Assembly (NCBI GenBank): GCA_963741995.1
Contig: CAVUKI010000011.1
Location: 1-64,000, forward strand
Reading direction: 5' to 3'
Source of the DNA: Bog-473 sp963741995
GTDB taxonomy: Bacteria > Actinomycetota > Acidimicrobiia > Acidimicrobiales > RAAP-2
Length of the DNA stretch: 64,000 nt
Shown: piece by piece, positions 36,884 to 45,245 of the stretch
Layout of the letters: each line of letters starts with the position of its first letter
How positions within the stretch are numbered: position 1 is the stretch's first letter
Translations under genes and position numbers: made by a program
The notes under the pieces: generated by a model
The model's input: the letters and a program-made list of their open reading frames with translations, nothing else
Told to the model about the DNA's origin: nothing
The model's database searches: none

Positions 36884-38005
36884 GTGGTGGGTGGCAGCCG
36901 ACCGGAACGCTCCGGGGAGGCGAAGGGTTCTCGCAGTCGGACGCTGCCAACGCCCAGGGCCTTCCGGCCACCCGGGCTCCACCGAATCACTGCACGACCC
37001 GACACGTGGGTCGACGAGGCCGACGGTTCAGTGGACGACCCGGCAGTCCTCGAACGATTGCGGCGGCTGGCGATTCCACCCGCTTGGGTAGACGTGTGGG
37101 CGTCCGCCGACGCGGATGCCTCAGTACAGGCGACAGGCGTCGACCAGCGGGGTCGGACGCAGTATCGCTACTCTCCCGCGGCTCTAGATCTTGCCAGCGA
37201 CTACAAGTTCGCCCGCATGACACTGTTCGCTGGGGCCATTCCTGCGCTCCGCCTTCAGGTTGCGCGCGACATCGCTCGATACCGCCAGGATCCATTCGGC
37301 CCACGTGTCGTGACCGCCGCCATTGTCAGACTCCTAGATCGGGGGCTGCTTCGCGTTGGTAATGACCGATATGCCCGAGACAATCACACCTACGGGCTTA
37401 CAACGCTTCGGCGGAACCACGTCGATACGCGCGGTTCGACCATCACGTTCCATTTCATCGGCAAGGAACACCTCCCTCACACCGTCACAGTTCAGGACCA
37501 GGTGACGGCCAAGGTTGTGGGCGCGCTCGTAAGTGCGGCGGACGACGATGCGCAGCCGATCTTTGCTGTAACGGGTGAACACGGAACGCATCACGTGACG
37601 AGTGCCGCAGTGAACGCCTACCTTCATGCGCATACCCAAGCGCCAGCGAGCGCCAAGGTGTTCCGAACTTGGGGGGCCACAGTTGCCGCAGTTGCGGTGC
37701 TTGCTGGAGCCGAACCCCCAGCGGACGAATCGACGAGGTCGCGGGAGCGCCTCGCCGTCGGTGCAGCGGCGACGTTGCTGGGCGACACGCCCTCCGTTAC
37801 CCGGTCTTCATATATCCATCCTGCCTGGATCGATGTTGGCCGATCTGAGCGAGTAACCGCTGCCGTCGCCGAGTCCTCCGATCGCGTCGGCACGCGTGCC
37901 GTAGCAAGCCTTTTTACCGATCCAGGGGTCCAGGCAGCGGTCCTTTCTGGAATCATGAATGCGACCAGGGAGGTTGTGGTTCAAGACGAGAATCGGAGGG
38001 CCTAG
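36884..38005 (+). CDS. DNA topoisomerase IB
   Basis: 373 residues. N-terminal GLHRITARPDTWVDEADG..IPPAWVDVW, then QYRYSPAALDLASDYKFARM, VRLLDRGLLRVGNDRYARDNHTYGLTTLRRNH, and the C-terminal catalytic part with FRTWGATVAAVAVL and the active Tyr in TRSSYIHPAWID. This is the bacterial poxvirus-like type IB enzyme, which relaxes supercoils through a 3'-phosphotyrosine nick. A GTG start at 36884 is most likely (GTG GTG GGT). These genes are commonly acquired; neighbours do not suggest a role. Confidence 0.88.
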   Translation: MVGGSRPERSGEAKGSRSRTLPTPRAFRPPGLHRITARPDTWVDEADGSVDDPAVLERLRRLAIPPAWVDVWASADADASVQATGVDQRGRTQYRYSPAALDLASDYKFARMTLFAGAIPALRLQVARDIARYRQDPFGPRVVTAAIVRLLDRGLLRVGNDRYARDNHTYGLTTLRRNHVDTRGSTITFHFIGKEHLPHTVTVQDQVTAKVVGALVSAADDDAQPIFAVTGEHGTHHVTSAAVNAYLHAHTQAPASAKVFRTWGATVAAVAVLAGAEPPADESTRSRERLAVGAAATLLGDTPSVTRSSYIHPAWIDVGRSERVTAAVAESSDRVGTRAVASLFTDPGVQAAVLSGIMNATREVVVQDENRRA

Positions 38006-38056
38006 ACCATTCTCTGATTGTCTCTTTGACCGCATTGTAGGTTCGGGACCTACGGC

Positions 38057-38374
38057 GTGCCGACTGAAGGTCACGAGGGGAACGGGGGCACCGTGAACAG
38101 AGGGCCTTTGGGAATAGCGAGGTGGATACCGGGTCTCAGGGCCGTTCGAACCTACGACCGCCGATGGACACGATCCGACGTCGTCGCGGGCGTCGTTCTT
38201 GCCTCCATTTTGGTGCCACAGGGATTGGCCTACGCAGAGCTGGCCGGGCTCCCGCCCGTAACCGGCCTCTACACGTCCATCGGATGCCTTGTCGGCTATG
38301 CGGTCTTCGACCCGTCCAGGATTCTCGTCCTCGGCCGGGACTTGTCGATCTCGTCCTTGATCTTCACTGCCTGA
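38057..38374 (+). pseudogene. SulP-family anion transporter, N-terminal fragment
   Basis: Reads RWIPGLRAVRTYDRRWTRSDVVAGVVLASILVPQGLAYAELAGLPPVTGLYTSIGCLVGYAVFDPSRILVLGRDLSISSLI, the conserved start of SulP sulfate/bicarbonate transporters, then a stop after about 105 of the usual 550 residues. The remaining helices and STAS domain are not found downstream. GTG 38057 or GTG 38093 (after GGGGG) would be the start. A truncated gene next to topoisomerase IB. Confidence 0.75.
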
Positions 38375-38492
38375 GAGGCTTGAGCTAGTCAGACATCTGG
38401 GCGTCCGACCTGGGGCCATATCCCGTAGAGGCCTCATTCGCGCCCGAAATGGAGCACCACCCCTGGGTGGCGGCCCTGATCGTCATGCCGCG

Positions 38493-39371
38493 TTATCTAT
38501 CGACCGCCACTCGCGGTTCTTTGAGTCGGGCGGATGCCCGTCCCAGTCGGGTGATGAATTGCAAGAGTCGGCCCCGAGCGGCCTCGGCCGACGATGTGAG
38601 ACCGTCTCGGCTGGCCACGTCCCAGTGGCCAAGAACCACCGGCCGAAGGATGGAGTCATGGTGCACGCCTAGGTCGTAGATCCCAGCTTGAGCAATAGCC
38701 TTGGCATGTTGGGCGAAGCCTGGTATGCCAGTGCCGGGCATCTCGAATGTAAGGACCTGACGCTTGATGGCCTCCATCATCCCCGAAGGATCGATTTCTA
38801 GTGCCGCAGACACAAGATCTCGGTAGAAGAGATAGTGGAGGTTCTCATCTGCTGCCACGCGTTTCATAACCCCGTAGCCCTCAGCGTCGGGCAACGCCTT
38901 GCCGGTGTTGTGGTGGGCGATTCGGGTTGCCAGCTCCTGCAGGGCGAGATAGGCGAACGCGTCGGCGATGGACGCTGCCTGAGGGGAAATGCCGCCGGTG
39001 ACCTGGGCCATCCGAGCCCGTTCCAGTTTGACCGGGTCGATGTGCCCGCTCATGATTAGGTAGTCGCGCAAGACGATCGAGTGCCGCCCCTCCTCAGCCG
39101 TCCACCGCCGGGTCCAATAGCCCCAGGCGCCATCCCGGCCAAAGAGGTTCTCTATCGATGAGAAGTAGTACGGCAGGTTGTCCTCCGTCAGCACGTTGAC
39201 GAACACGGCACTGGCAACACCGTCGGGTAGGGGTTCGCCGATTGGGATCTTTGGTGGCTGGCGCCACTCCACCAGGTCGTGAGGAAACCACTCCTTGGCC
39301 ATCCCCAGATGGCGGTCGACCAAATGCTCGGCGGTCGGTAAGAGTTCGGCGAGCATGGTCGCGTCATCCAT
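38493..39371 (-). CDS. acyl-ACP desaturase (ferritin-like diiron)
   Basis: 292 residues from ATG 39371 after GAGAGAG; the frame upstream to 39548 is antisense to repeat H and is not coding. Diiron ligands: Glu in FVNVLTEDNLPYYF, ExxH in TAEEGRHSIVL, Glu in AYLALQELATRIAH and ExxH in AADENLHYLFY. Actinobacterial DesA1/DesA2-like enzymes introduce a double bond into ACP-bound fatty acids using O2 and ferredoxin. Single gene transcription unit. Confidence 0.88.
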   Translation of the reverse strand: MDDATMLAELLPTAEHLVDRHLGMAKEWFPHDLVEWRQPPKIPIGEPLPDGVASAVFVNVLTEDNLPYYFSSIENLFGRDGAWGYWTRRWTAEEGRHSIVLRDYLIMSGHIDPVKLERARMAQVTGGISPQAASIADAFAYLALQELATRIAHHNTGKALPDAEGYGVMKRVAADENLHYLFYRDLVSAALEIDPSGMMEAIKRQVLTFEMPGTGIPGFAQHAKAIAQAGIYDLGVHHDSILRPVVLGHWDVASRDGLTSSAEAARGRLLQFITRLGRASARLKEPRVAVDR

Positions 39372-39406
39372 AGCGGCTCTCTCTTCGGTGGTGGTGGCCC
39401 GCTTGA

Positions 39407-39547
39407 TAGTAGAGCGCTCTGCTACGGGGCCGAACTCAGTGGACGTGTGGAGAACTGGTGGACCGAGCCGGACTTCGGAGGACCCGCCAGAGCCTATGGT
39501 ACGAATCCCACCACCTTGCGTGAGTTCAAATCCCGTCTTCCGCTCCA
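39407..39547 (+). repeat. tRNA-Gly-tailed repeat, copy H
   Basis: Palindrome TAGTAGAGCGCTCTGCTA (39407-39424, one mismatch). Body: CAGTGGACGTGTGGAGAACTGG and CGGAGGACCCGCCAGAGCC. The tail has lost the 3' side of the anticodon arm (CCACCTTGCG then TGAGTTCAAATCCC), but the acceptor end TCTTCCGCTCCA (to 39547) is intact. Confidence 0.8.
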
Positions 39548-39703
39548 TTCTGGTCGCCGGGGGGTGAGTTCAAACCCTTCTGCCGATCAAAATGGCGTCA
39601 CACGCGCCCACCGAGCGGTGGACAGGAGTCGCAGTGCTGTATCACAAGTCGACGAAGGCGTCGCTTTCGCGACTGAACCGACGCGAAAAGGTTTGCGGGT
39701 GAC

Positions 39704-39868
39704 TCACTCCTGAGCGTCGGAGCTGGTGACAAATTCGAAATCGCAGGTGACGCATACCCAGTGGCGATGCGCGTGATCGGACGAGCCATCGGGACATCCA
39801 TAGTGCGTGTACTCATCAACTCGGCGCGCTCCACATTGTGAGCATGGGGGAACTGCGGTGCGTGGCAT
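39704..39868 (-). CDS. small zinc-ribbon protein, 54 aa
   Basis: ATG 39868 preceded by AAAGGA at 8 bases. The protein reads MPRTAVPPCSQCGARRVDEY..., with a CxxC at about 9-12 and CVTCDF near residue 41, a minimal four-Cys zinc ribbon, ending ...TSSDAQE. No transfer domain or other motif. It lies immediately downstream of the glycosyltransferase on the same strand, so it may be the last gene of that cluster, but function is unknown. Confidence 0.6.
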   Translation of the reverse strand: MPRTAVPPCSQCGARRVDEYTHYGCPDGSSDHAHRHWVCVTCDFEFVTSSDAQE

Positions 39869-39927
39869 GTCGCATATCCTTTCGATGTCCTCGGACTGCG
39901 TTGTCGGAGACGACCAGAGCGTGCCAG

Positions 39928-40974
39928 TCAGACGGGGACCGGCTCAAACGATGGGCCGCGGTGGAACTCGGCGATTGCCCGCGTATAGGCGCCGACATAC
40001 TCGTCGACCATGCGGTCTGAGCTGAAACGCTGGACCGCCGAAGCTCGAACTGTTGCTCTGTCGAAGTGACCAATCCTTGCCGCCATCTCGGCGGCGGATT
40101 CGACGTCAGTCACGATCGAACCCGTCGAACCTTCGATGATGAGTTCTGGCATGGAGCCTCGGTCGAAGGCAATCACCGGGGTCCCACAGGCCATCGCCTC
40201 CACGACTGAGAGTCCGAACGGCTCGTCAAAGTCGACCAGGTGAAGGAGACCGACGGCACCTCCGAGGAATGATGAGCGATCCTCTGCTTGGACCGGTCCG
40301 ACGAACTGCACGCGTTCTCGGTCAAGACGTGGCGCGATCTCCTCCTCGAAGTACGTCTCGTCCTGAATGATCCCGGCTATTCGAAGCGGGATCCCGGCCC
40401 GTTCCGCGGCTTCGATTGCGGCGACGACCCCCTTGTCTGGATGAATACGGCCAAAGAATGCCAAATAGGAGTCGGGACTCGGGTTGAACGTAAAAGCGCT
40501 CATATCGATACCGTGATGGATGGTCGCCAGATAATCGAGGGCGGGATGTCTATCGGCCTCGCTAATGGCCACAAAGAAGGTGCTGTCGTTGTATTTGGCG
40601 TAGACGGGCACGATGTCAGGCGAAGAGAACCCGTGAATTGTGGTGATCACCGGGGTCGAGATCAGCCCCGAGTAGGTGAGGGGCAAGAAGTCGAAACTGT
40701 TGTGGATCACGTCGAACTCCGACGCCCGCTCGAAGACCTCCGATATGTGGAGACACTCTGCGACCTTCGGAGCAATACTCGTGTCTTCCGACCAGCCTCG
40801 AGGGATCACGCTGCACAGGCGGGCCGAAGTCTTCGAGTCTCCCGTGGCAAATAACGTCACATCGTGGCCTCGGGACACGAGCCCTTCCGTCAAGAGCGAC
40901 GCAAAGAGTTCCCAGGGTCCGTAGTGGCGCGGTGGGACGCGCCACGAAATCGGCGCGAGCACTGCGACACGCAC
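39928..40974 (-). CDS. GT4-family glycosyltransferase
   Basis: 348 residues. N-terminal MRVAVLAPISWRVPPRHYGPWELFASLLTEGLVSRGHDVTLFA is the acceptor-side Rossmann start of GT-B enzymes; the donor-binding C-terminal half has GRIHPDKGVVAAIEAA and the EX7E motif in EPFGLSVVEAMACGTPVIAF. It transfers a sugar from a nucleotide donor. The subgroup beginning AVLAPISWRVPP is often next to GH130 and a second GT4, as here. GTG-type start at 40974. Confidence 0.85.
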   Translation of the reverse strand: MRVAVLAPISWRVPPRHYGPWELFASLLTEGLVSRGHDVTLFATGDSKTSARLCSVIPRGWSEDTSIAPKVAECLHISEVFERASEFDVIHNSFDFLPLTYSGLISTPVITTIHGFSSPDIVPVYAKYNDSTFFVAISEADRHPALDYLATIHHGIDMSAFTFNPSPDSYLAFFGRIHPDKGVVAAIEAAERAGIPLRIAGIIQDETYFEEEIAPRLDRERVQFVGPVQAEDRSSFLGGAVGLLHLVDFDEPFGLSVVEAMACGTPVIAFDRGSMPELIIEGSTGSIVTDVESAAEMAARIGHFDRATVRASAVQRFSSDRMVDEYVGAYTRAIAEFHRGPSFEPVPV

Positions 40975-40981
40975 GCGGCTC

Positions 40982-41113
40982 TCAGCGCTTCAGTCCGAGG
41001 TGATCGGCCTTTTTGTCCCGTTGTTCTCGCTTTTCCTTCTTGGCTCCCCGCTTCTCCTTGAGGGACTTTCCGGGCTTCTTTCCCGATGGCTTCTGGGGGG
41101 ATCTGTCTGGCAT
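40982..41113 (-). CDS. very small basic protein, 43 aa
   Basis: ATG 41113 opens MPDRSPQKPSGKKPGKSLKEKRGAKKEKREQ and ends ...DHLGLKR. Extremely Lys/Arg-rich, low complexity, predicted helical. Similar tiny basic proteins are common in Actinobacteria; no function is established that I can name. It sits between the GT4 and GH130 genes, 8 bp before the GT4 start, so it is probably co-transcribed. Confidence 0.6.
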   Translation of the reverse strand: MPDRSPQKPSGKKPGKSLKEKRGAKKEKREQRDKKADHLGLKR

Positions 41114-41145
41114 GGCGTTCTCCAATCATTTTTGTGGCACTTGGG

Positions 41146-42627
41146 TCAATCAGGGCTGCTGACCAGGGCATCGAGGAGTTCATCCAAAGAGAGCGTTGCC
41201 ACCCCGATGGCAGAGTCGCCTATTCCATAGGGAATGACCAAGCTGCCGGCATGAACGAGCGCGCCACAGGAGTAGACGACATTGGGAACGTAGCCGTCTT
41301 GCTCATCACGAGTTGGGCTGAGGAGCGGCTCGCGCAGCCGACCGATGATTCGAGTGGGGTCCTCGAGGTCGAGCAAAAGTGCCCCGATGTTGTAAGTACG
41401 CATGGGACCGACTCCGTGAGTGAGCACCAGCCAGCCGATCTCAGTCTCCATCGGAGACCCACAGTTGCCGAGTTGAACCACCTCCCACGATGCTGTTGGC
41501 ATCTGGCATGCCGATCCTTCTTCCCAGCGGCGTGGGTTGTCTGAATAGGTGATGGTGTTGGATTCACGATCAGATCGCGAGAGGGCGGCGAACCTCCCAC
41601 CGATCCGGCGAGGGAAGAGGGCCAGACCTTTGTTGGCGGCGGCGGCGCCCGCCATCGGCGAAGAAGTGAAGTGTACGAAGTCCTTTGTTTCGAGCAATTG
41701 TTGACCGATATCCGTGCCGTTGAAGGCCGTATAGGAGGCGTAGTAGGTGACGCCGGTCGTCTCGTCAGAGAACCGCACGAAACGGGCGTCCTCCATACCT
41801 TTTGATTCAGCGCTCGTGACCGGTAGGAGCACTCGTTCATTCAACGGCGTCTCGCTCTGGAATCTGATGCCGTAACTCCGCTCGGCGACCCTGCGAATCT
41901 GACCGATGGTCCTTCTTGCCTGCTTGCGAGTCGCAACGTGATCTTCGAGAAGGCCAAGTCGCACCTCCAATTGTGCCGAGGTGAATTGAGCTCCGAGGGG
42001 ACCGAGGACGTACTCACTATCGTCGACGCTTGCACGGAGCCGACGGAGCTCTCCTTTGAATGCATCGGCGCCCAGCATCGCTTCGTCTCGGCGTCCTTTT
42101 GCGGCAAAGGTCGGAGCGGGATCAAGGTCCACTTCGGCCAAAGCGCTGATCGTGCCTGTTCGGAACCCGATCGAAGAGCTGTGGCCCTCACCGATGGCGC
42201 GGACACTCATGACGAAACGAATATCGCCTGGAGGGAGCCCTGCCTGGTCGGGATGCATCACCATGCTTGGGTTGCAGAGTGCGGCGCCCTCAATGGCGTA
42301 TTCACTCGTAAAAGTGGCGCCAAGGAGGAGCCGGCGGGTCGGAGACAACTGGCGCTCCGGGTTGAGTCGATCCGAGAGCTCGTCGGCATGCTCAAGAAAT
42401 ATCTCGGTCAAGCCGTGATGTCGTCCATTGAACCGCGCCACTACATCATCAAGACTGTCTTGTACCTCTGCGTCCGACAGCTCCAAGACTCTTTGTAAGA
42501 CCGAATTCGACCTCGACTCCTGTTGATCGAAGCCCTCATGGCCTGGGACAAAGAGCCGGGTTACCACTCGCGATGTATCAGCCGCGATATGGACCGGAGA
42601 ACGTCGAACGAGCAGAGACCTGGGCAC
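41146..42627 (-). CDS. GH130-like mannoside phosphorylase/hydrolase
   Basis: 493 residues. After an N-terminal helical region, the five-bladed propeller of GH130 is recognised by GMEDARFVRFSDETTGVTYYASYTAFNGTDIGQQLLETKDF, NKGLALFPRRIGGRFAALSRSDRESNTITYS and MRTYNIGALLLDLEDPTRIIGRLREPLLSP. GH130 enzymes phosphorolyse or hydrolyse beta-mannosides. GTG 42627 overlaps the preceding stop by one base. In this cluster it may trim or recycle a mannose-containing glycan made by the two GT4 enzymes. Confidence 0.8.
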   Translation of the reverse strand: MPRSLLVRRSPVHIAADTSRVVTRLFVPGHEGFDQQESRSNSVLQRVLELSDAEVQDSLDDVVARFNGRHHGLTEIFLEHADELSDRLNPERQLSPTRRLLLGATFTSEYAIEGAALCNPSMVMHPDQAGLPPGDIRFVMSVRAIGEGHSSSIGFRTGTISALAEVDLDPAPTFAAKGRRDEAMLGADAFKGELRRLRASVDDSEYVLGPLGAQFTSAQLEVRLGLLEDHVATRKQARRTIGQIRRVAERSYGIRFQSETPLNERVLLPVTSAESKGMEDARFVRFSDETTGVTYYASYTAFNGTDIGQQLLETKDFVHFTSSPMAGAAAANKGLALFPRRIGGRFAALSRSDRESNTITYSDNPRRWEEGSACQMPTASWEVVQLGNCGSPMETEIGWLVLTHGVGPMRTYNIGALLLDLEDPTRIIGRLREPLLSPTRDEQDGYVPNVVYSCGALVHAGSLVIPYGIGDSAIGVATLSLDELLDALVSSPD

Positions 42628-43652
42628 TAGAGCACGCTGGCTGCGAGTCGTGCATGTTGCATCGTCGATAGGAAAGCGAGCGTCGACTCCGCACCTTGGT
42701 TCAGATTCGCGCCGGATCGCTGCAGGCCGTCAAATCCTCCTCCGGTTTGTGGGTCCCACATGAGGACACCGCCGTCATTTCCGCCGAGGAACCAGTCCGT
42801 GGCGGCGGTGATTCCGTCTCTCCACCGTTGGCCGCCGTCAACATTGAGCGCACGGACACATGCATCGGCCAGTGCTGCCGCCTCGATCGGTTGTTGATCG
42901 AATCCTGGGCCTCGGTCCTCGGGGCCACCTCCTCCGACCGGAGTCACGGAAAGATGCCCTTGTCGTGTCTCACGGTCCAAGAGCCATTCCAAGAGTTCCA
43001 GGCCGCGCCGTTGGAGGACCGGACGATCGAGGGCCGAGCCGGCCGCAATCATCGCTTCCGGGAGTACCGCGTTTGCGTAGGTGAGGCGCGGTTCGGGCCA
43101 GGGCCACCCTGGACGAGGGCCGAGACCAGTCATCGCGTCGACGGCGTCGGACAACAGGGAGCGGGCAGAGGCGTTGTCTGGGTCGGCACCAAGCACGTTG
43201 GCGGCACCGAGAGCGGCGAATGCCATGGCCCTTGGCCAGGGTGACCGCTGTGTCATCGCTCGTTCAAGTCCGTGTGCAGACAACTCATGGAGAAGGCGGT
43301 CGTCGCTGCGTGAAAGTGCAGTGCCCAGGCCCCAAATACTCCTTCCCCAGCAATCATCGAGAGCGGGGACGTCTTTCCACGATCCATGGCGGTCCATTCG
43401 GTTCCGGCACTTCCCTTGCGCGTCCAGGGCGCCCTGAAGAAATCTCAAGCTCAGTAACGCCAAATCGCGCACTGCCGATGTTGGCTCAGCTTCTCTGGTC
43501 GCAACGACAAGCACACGGGCCATGTCGTCGGTGCAGAAGCCGTGCTCGGGCCTGGGCTCGCTGAAGAGAGCGTGTTCGAAAGTGCCGCGCTCGTCAGTCA
43601 TGGACATGAGGTGGGAGAAGTTCGGCTCTGGAGCATCTCGCGGTGTGCTCAC
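42627..43652 (-). CDS. alpha/alpha-barrel glycosidase-like protein of GT4/GH130 cluster
   Basis: 341 residues starting at GTG 43652, which overlaps the GT4 stop as GTGA; earlier in-frame codons to 43721 lie inside the GT gene. All-helical with repeated Trp/Asp-rich loops (CWGRSIWGLGTALS, PWPRAMAFAALGAANV, YANAVLPEAMIAAGSAL, FDQQPIEAAALADACVRA), an (alpha/alpha)6 barrel. Proteins of this kind are regularly found between a GT4 and GH130 gene. No catalytic residues can be named safely. Confidence 0.7.
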   Translation of the reverse strand: MSTPRDAPEPNFSHLMSMTDERGTFEHALFSEPRPEHGFCTDDMARVLVVATREAEPTSAVRDLALLSLRFLQGALDAQGKCRNRMDRHGSWKDVPALDDCWGRSIWGLGTALSRSDDRLLHELSAHGLERAMTQRSPWPRAMAFAALGAANVLGADPDNASARSLLSDAVDAMTGLGPRPGWPWPEPRLTYANAVLPEAMIAAGSALDRPVLQRRGLELLEWLLDRETRQGHLSVTPVGGGGPEDRGPGFDQQPIEAAALADACVRALNVDGGQRWRDGITAATDWFLGGNDGGVLMWDPQTGGGFDGLQRSGANLNQGAESTLAFLSTMQHARLAASVL

Positions 43653-44815
43653 ACCAGCGACAACTGTTCCGTCATGAGTCGATCGGCCAGCCGTAGGTAT
43701 TCGCTCGCGATGTTGGACCACCCAAGGCTCGGTGCAAGTCGAGAGGCTTCTGCTGCCATATTCGCGGCAAGGTCGGGGCTGGTGAGGACTCTCCTCAATG
43801 CGAGCGCCATTGCATCAGGGTCATCGTGGTCGACGACGAGTCCGGCGCCGCTCGAGAGCAACTCGACCGCGTGAGGAAACGCTGTCGCGACCACGGGTCG
43901 TCCGGCGGCAATGGCGTCAACGAGGACGCCGGACGTCACCTGATCCTTGGAGTCGTAAGGCAGTACGACGACTGTGCTGGACTGGATCAAGGCGGTGAGC
44001 GACTTGACATCACGATAGTCGGCGTCGAATACGACGGACGACGAAAGTCCGTGGCGCTCCGCCTGGTCCATGCGGTCCCGCCGATACGATTCTCCCTGTG
44101 CGGCCAGTACCTTGGGATGGGTTTGGCCCGCCACCAGATAGCGCGGCTGAGTCGGGAGGTCGAGCAACGTTCGCATGGCCTCAATGACTCTTTCGATACC
44201 TTTACCTGGTCCGATCAGGCCCCAGGTCAACATGGTGCCGAGGCCGACGCGGTCGGGCGTCGCTCGAGCAACTGGGACGGCAGCACCGTGAGCGATGGTG
44301 GTGACCTTGCGCGCGTCGACGTCGAAGTTCTCGCACAGACGCAACCGGGCGGCCTCCGTCATAACCACGACCTGGTCCGCCAGAGCGGCCGCATCATTGA
44401 GTACGGATCGCTGATTGGGCGAAGGATCCGTCAGAATCGTATGGGCGATCACGATTGAGGGAACGTGGAGAGCGCCCAAGATCTCGAGGACCTCATCTCC
44501 GTCAGGTCCTCCGTAGAGCCCGTATTCGTGCTGGATGATTGCGATGTCGGAGCAGTTCAGAGCATCCGAGCTGGCGTTGACAGAATGTGATGATCCGTTG
44601 ACCAGTTCGCCGATGACGCGATCGCTGTGGGCTATCTGTCCTCCGGTGTCGACGACCCGCACCACATTCACTTCGGAGTTGTGTACTGATAGTCCGGACG
44701 CCAGTGCAGCACTGAACGTGGCGAGACCGCAGGGAGTTGGAGGGTAAGAGCTGAGGATTCCGAACGATCGAGCGCGATCCTTCGGACGCTCTATGGGCAG
44801 ATTCAGGACGCGCAA
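43649..44815 (-). CDS. GT4-family glycosyltransferase, first gene of the cluster
   Basis: 388 residues. GT-B fold: SFGILSSYPPTPCGLATFSAAL near the start, IIQHEYGLYGGPDGDEVLEIL, donor side TWGLIGPGKGIERVIEAMRTL and PYDSKDQVTSGVLVDAIAAGRPVVATAFPHAVELL. Leads an operon with translational overlaps: GT4, alpha/alpha-barrel protein, GH130. Start ATG/GTG at 44815. Donor and acceptor unknown. Confidence 0.85.
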   Translation of the reverse strand: MRVLNLPIERPKDRARSFGILSSYPPTPCGLATFSAALASGLSVHNSEVNVVRVVDTGGQIAHSDRVIGELVNGSSHSVNASSDALNCSDIAIIQHEYGLYGGPDGDEVLEILGALHVPSIVIAHTILTDPSPNQRSVLNDAAALADQVVVMTEAARLRLCENFDVDARKVTTIAHGAAVPVARATPDRVGLGTMLTWGLIGPGKGIERVIEAMRTLLDLPTQPRYLVAGQTHPKVLAAQGESYRRDRMDQAERHGLSSSVVFDADYRDVKSLTALIQSSTVVVLPYDSKDQVTSGVLVDAIAAGRPVVATAFPHAVELLSSGAGLVVDHDDPDAMALALRRVLTSPDLAANMAAEASRLAPSLGWSNIASEYLRLADRLMTEQLSLV

Positions 44816-45050
44816 GCAAACTCCTCAGGGAGGCTCGGTTGAGGCGTCGAACCTGCACGGGGCGACGTCGGCCAACTGGCCGTCCTGCCCAAGCGAAGCG
44901 ACTCTCCCAAGGGGGTGAGGCTCCCAGCTTACCGCAGAACAAGCCGAGCCCATCCGTCGCCCTAACCCTGGCTTCGTGCCTCTGGACAAGGTGGACAGGC
45001 CCGGAAGATGCCGGTCGAAATCAAGGAATTCATGGCGGTTGCCGTTTGCC

Positions 45051-45199
45051 GTAGAAGAGCGCTCTACGGGGGCACCTGCGTGGACGGATTGCAAACTGAG
45101 TAGAGGGAGCCGCACGGCAGGGGAGAGGTGCGGAACCAGGGACGAAGAACACCACCTTGCCAAGGCGAGGGTCCCGGGTGAATCCCGTGTCCGCCCTCG
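45051..45199 (+). repeat. tRNA-Gly-tailed repeat, copy I
   Basis: Palindrome GTAGAAGAGCGCTCTAC (45051-45067). Body: GTGGACGGATTGCAAACTGAG, then GAGGGAGCCGCA. Tail CACCACCTTGCCAAGGCGA, GGGTCCCGGGTGAATCCC and GTCCGCCCTC, with a deleted T-loop base and a degenerate acceptor end without CCA. Upstream of it, 44816-45050 has no gene I can support. Confidence 0.75.
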
Positions 45200-45245
45200 A
45201 GGTCCTGCGAGAGGCGGCTTGCGAGGCCGAACGTTCGATCTTGCG

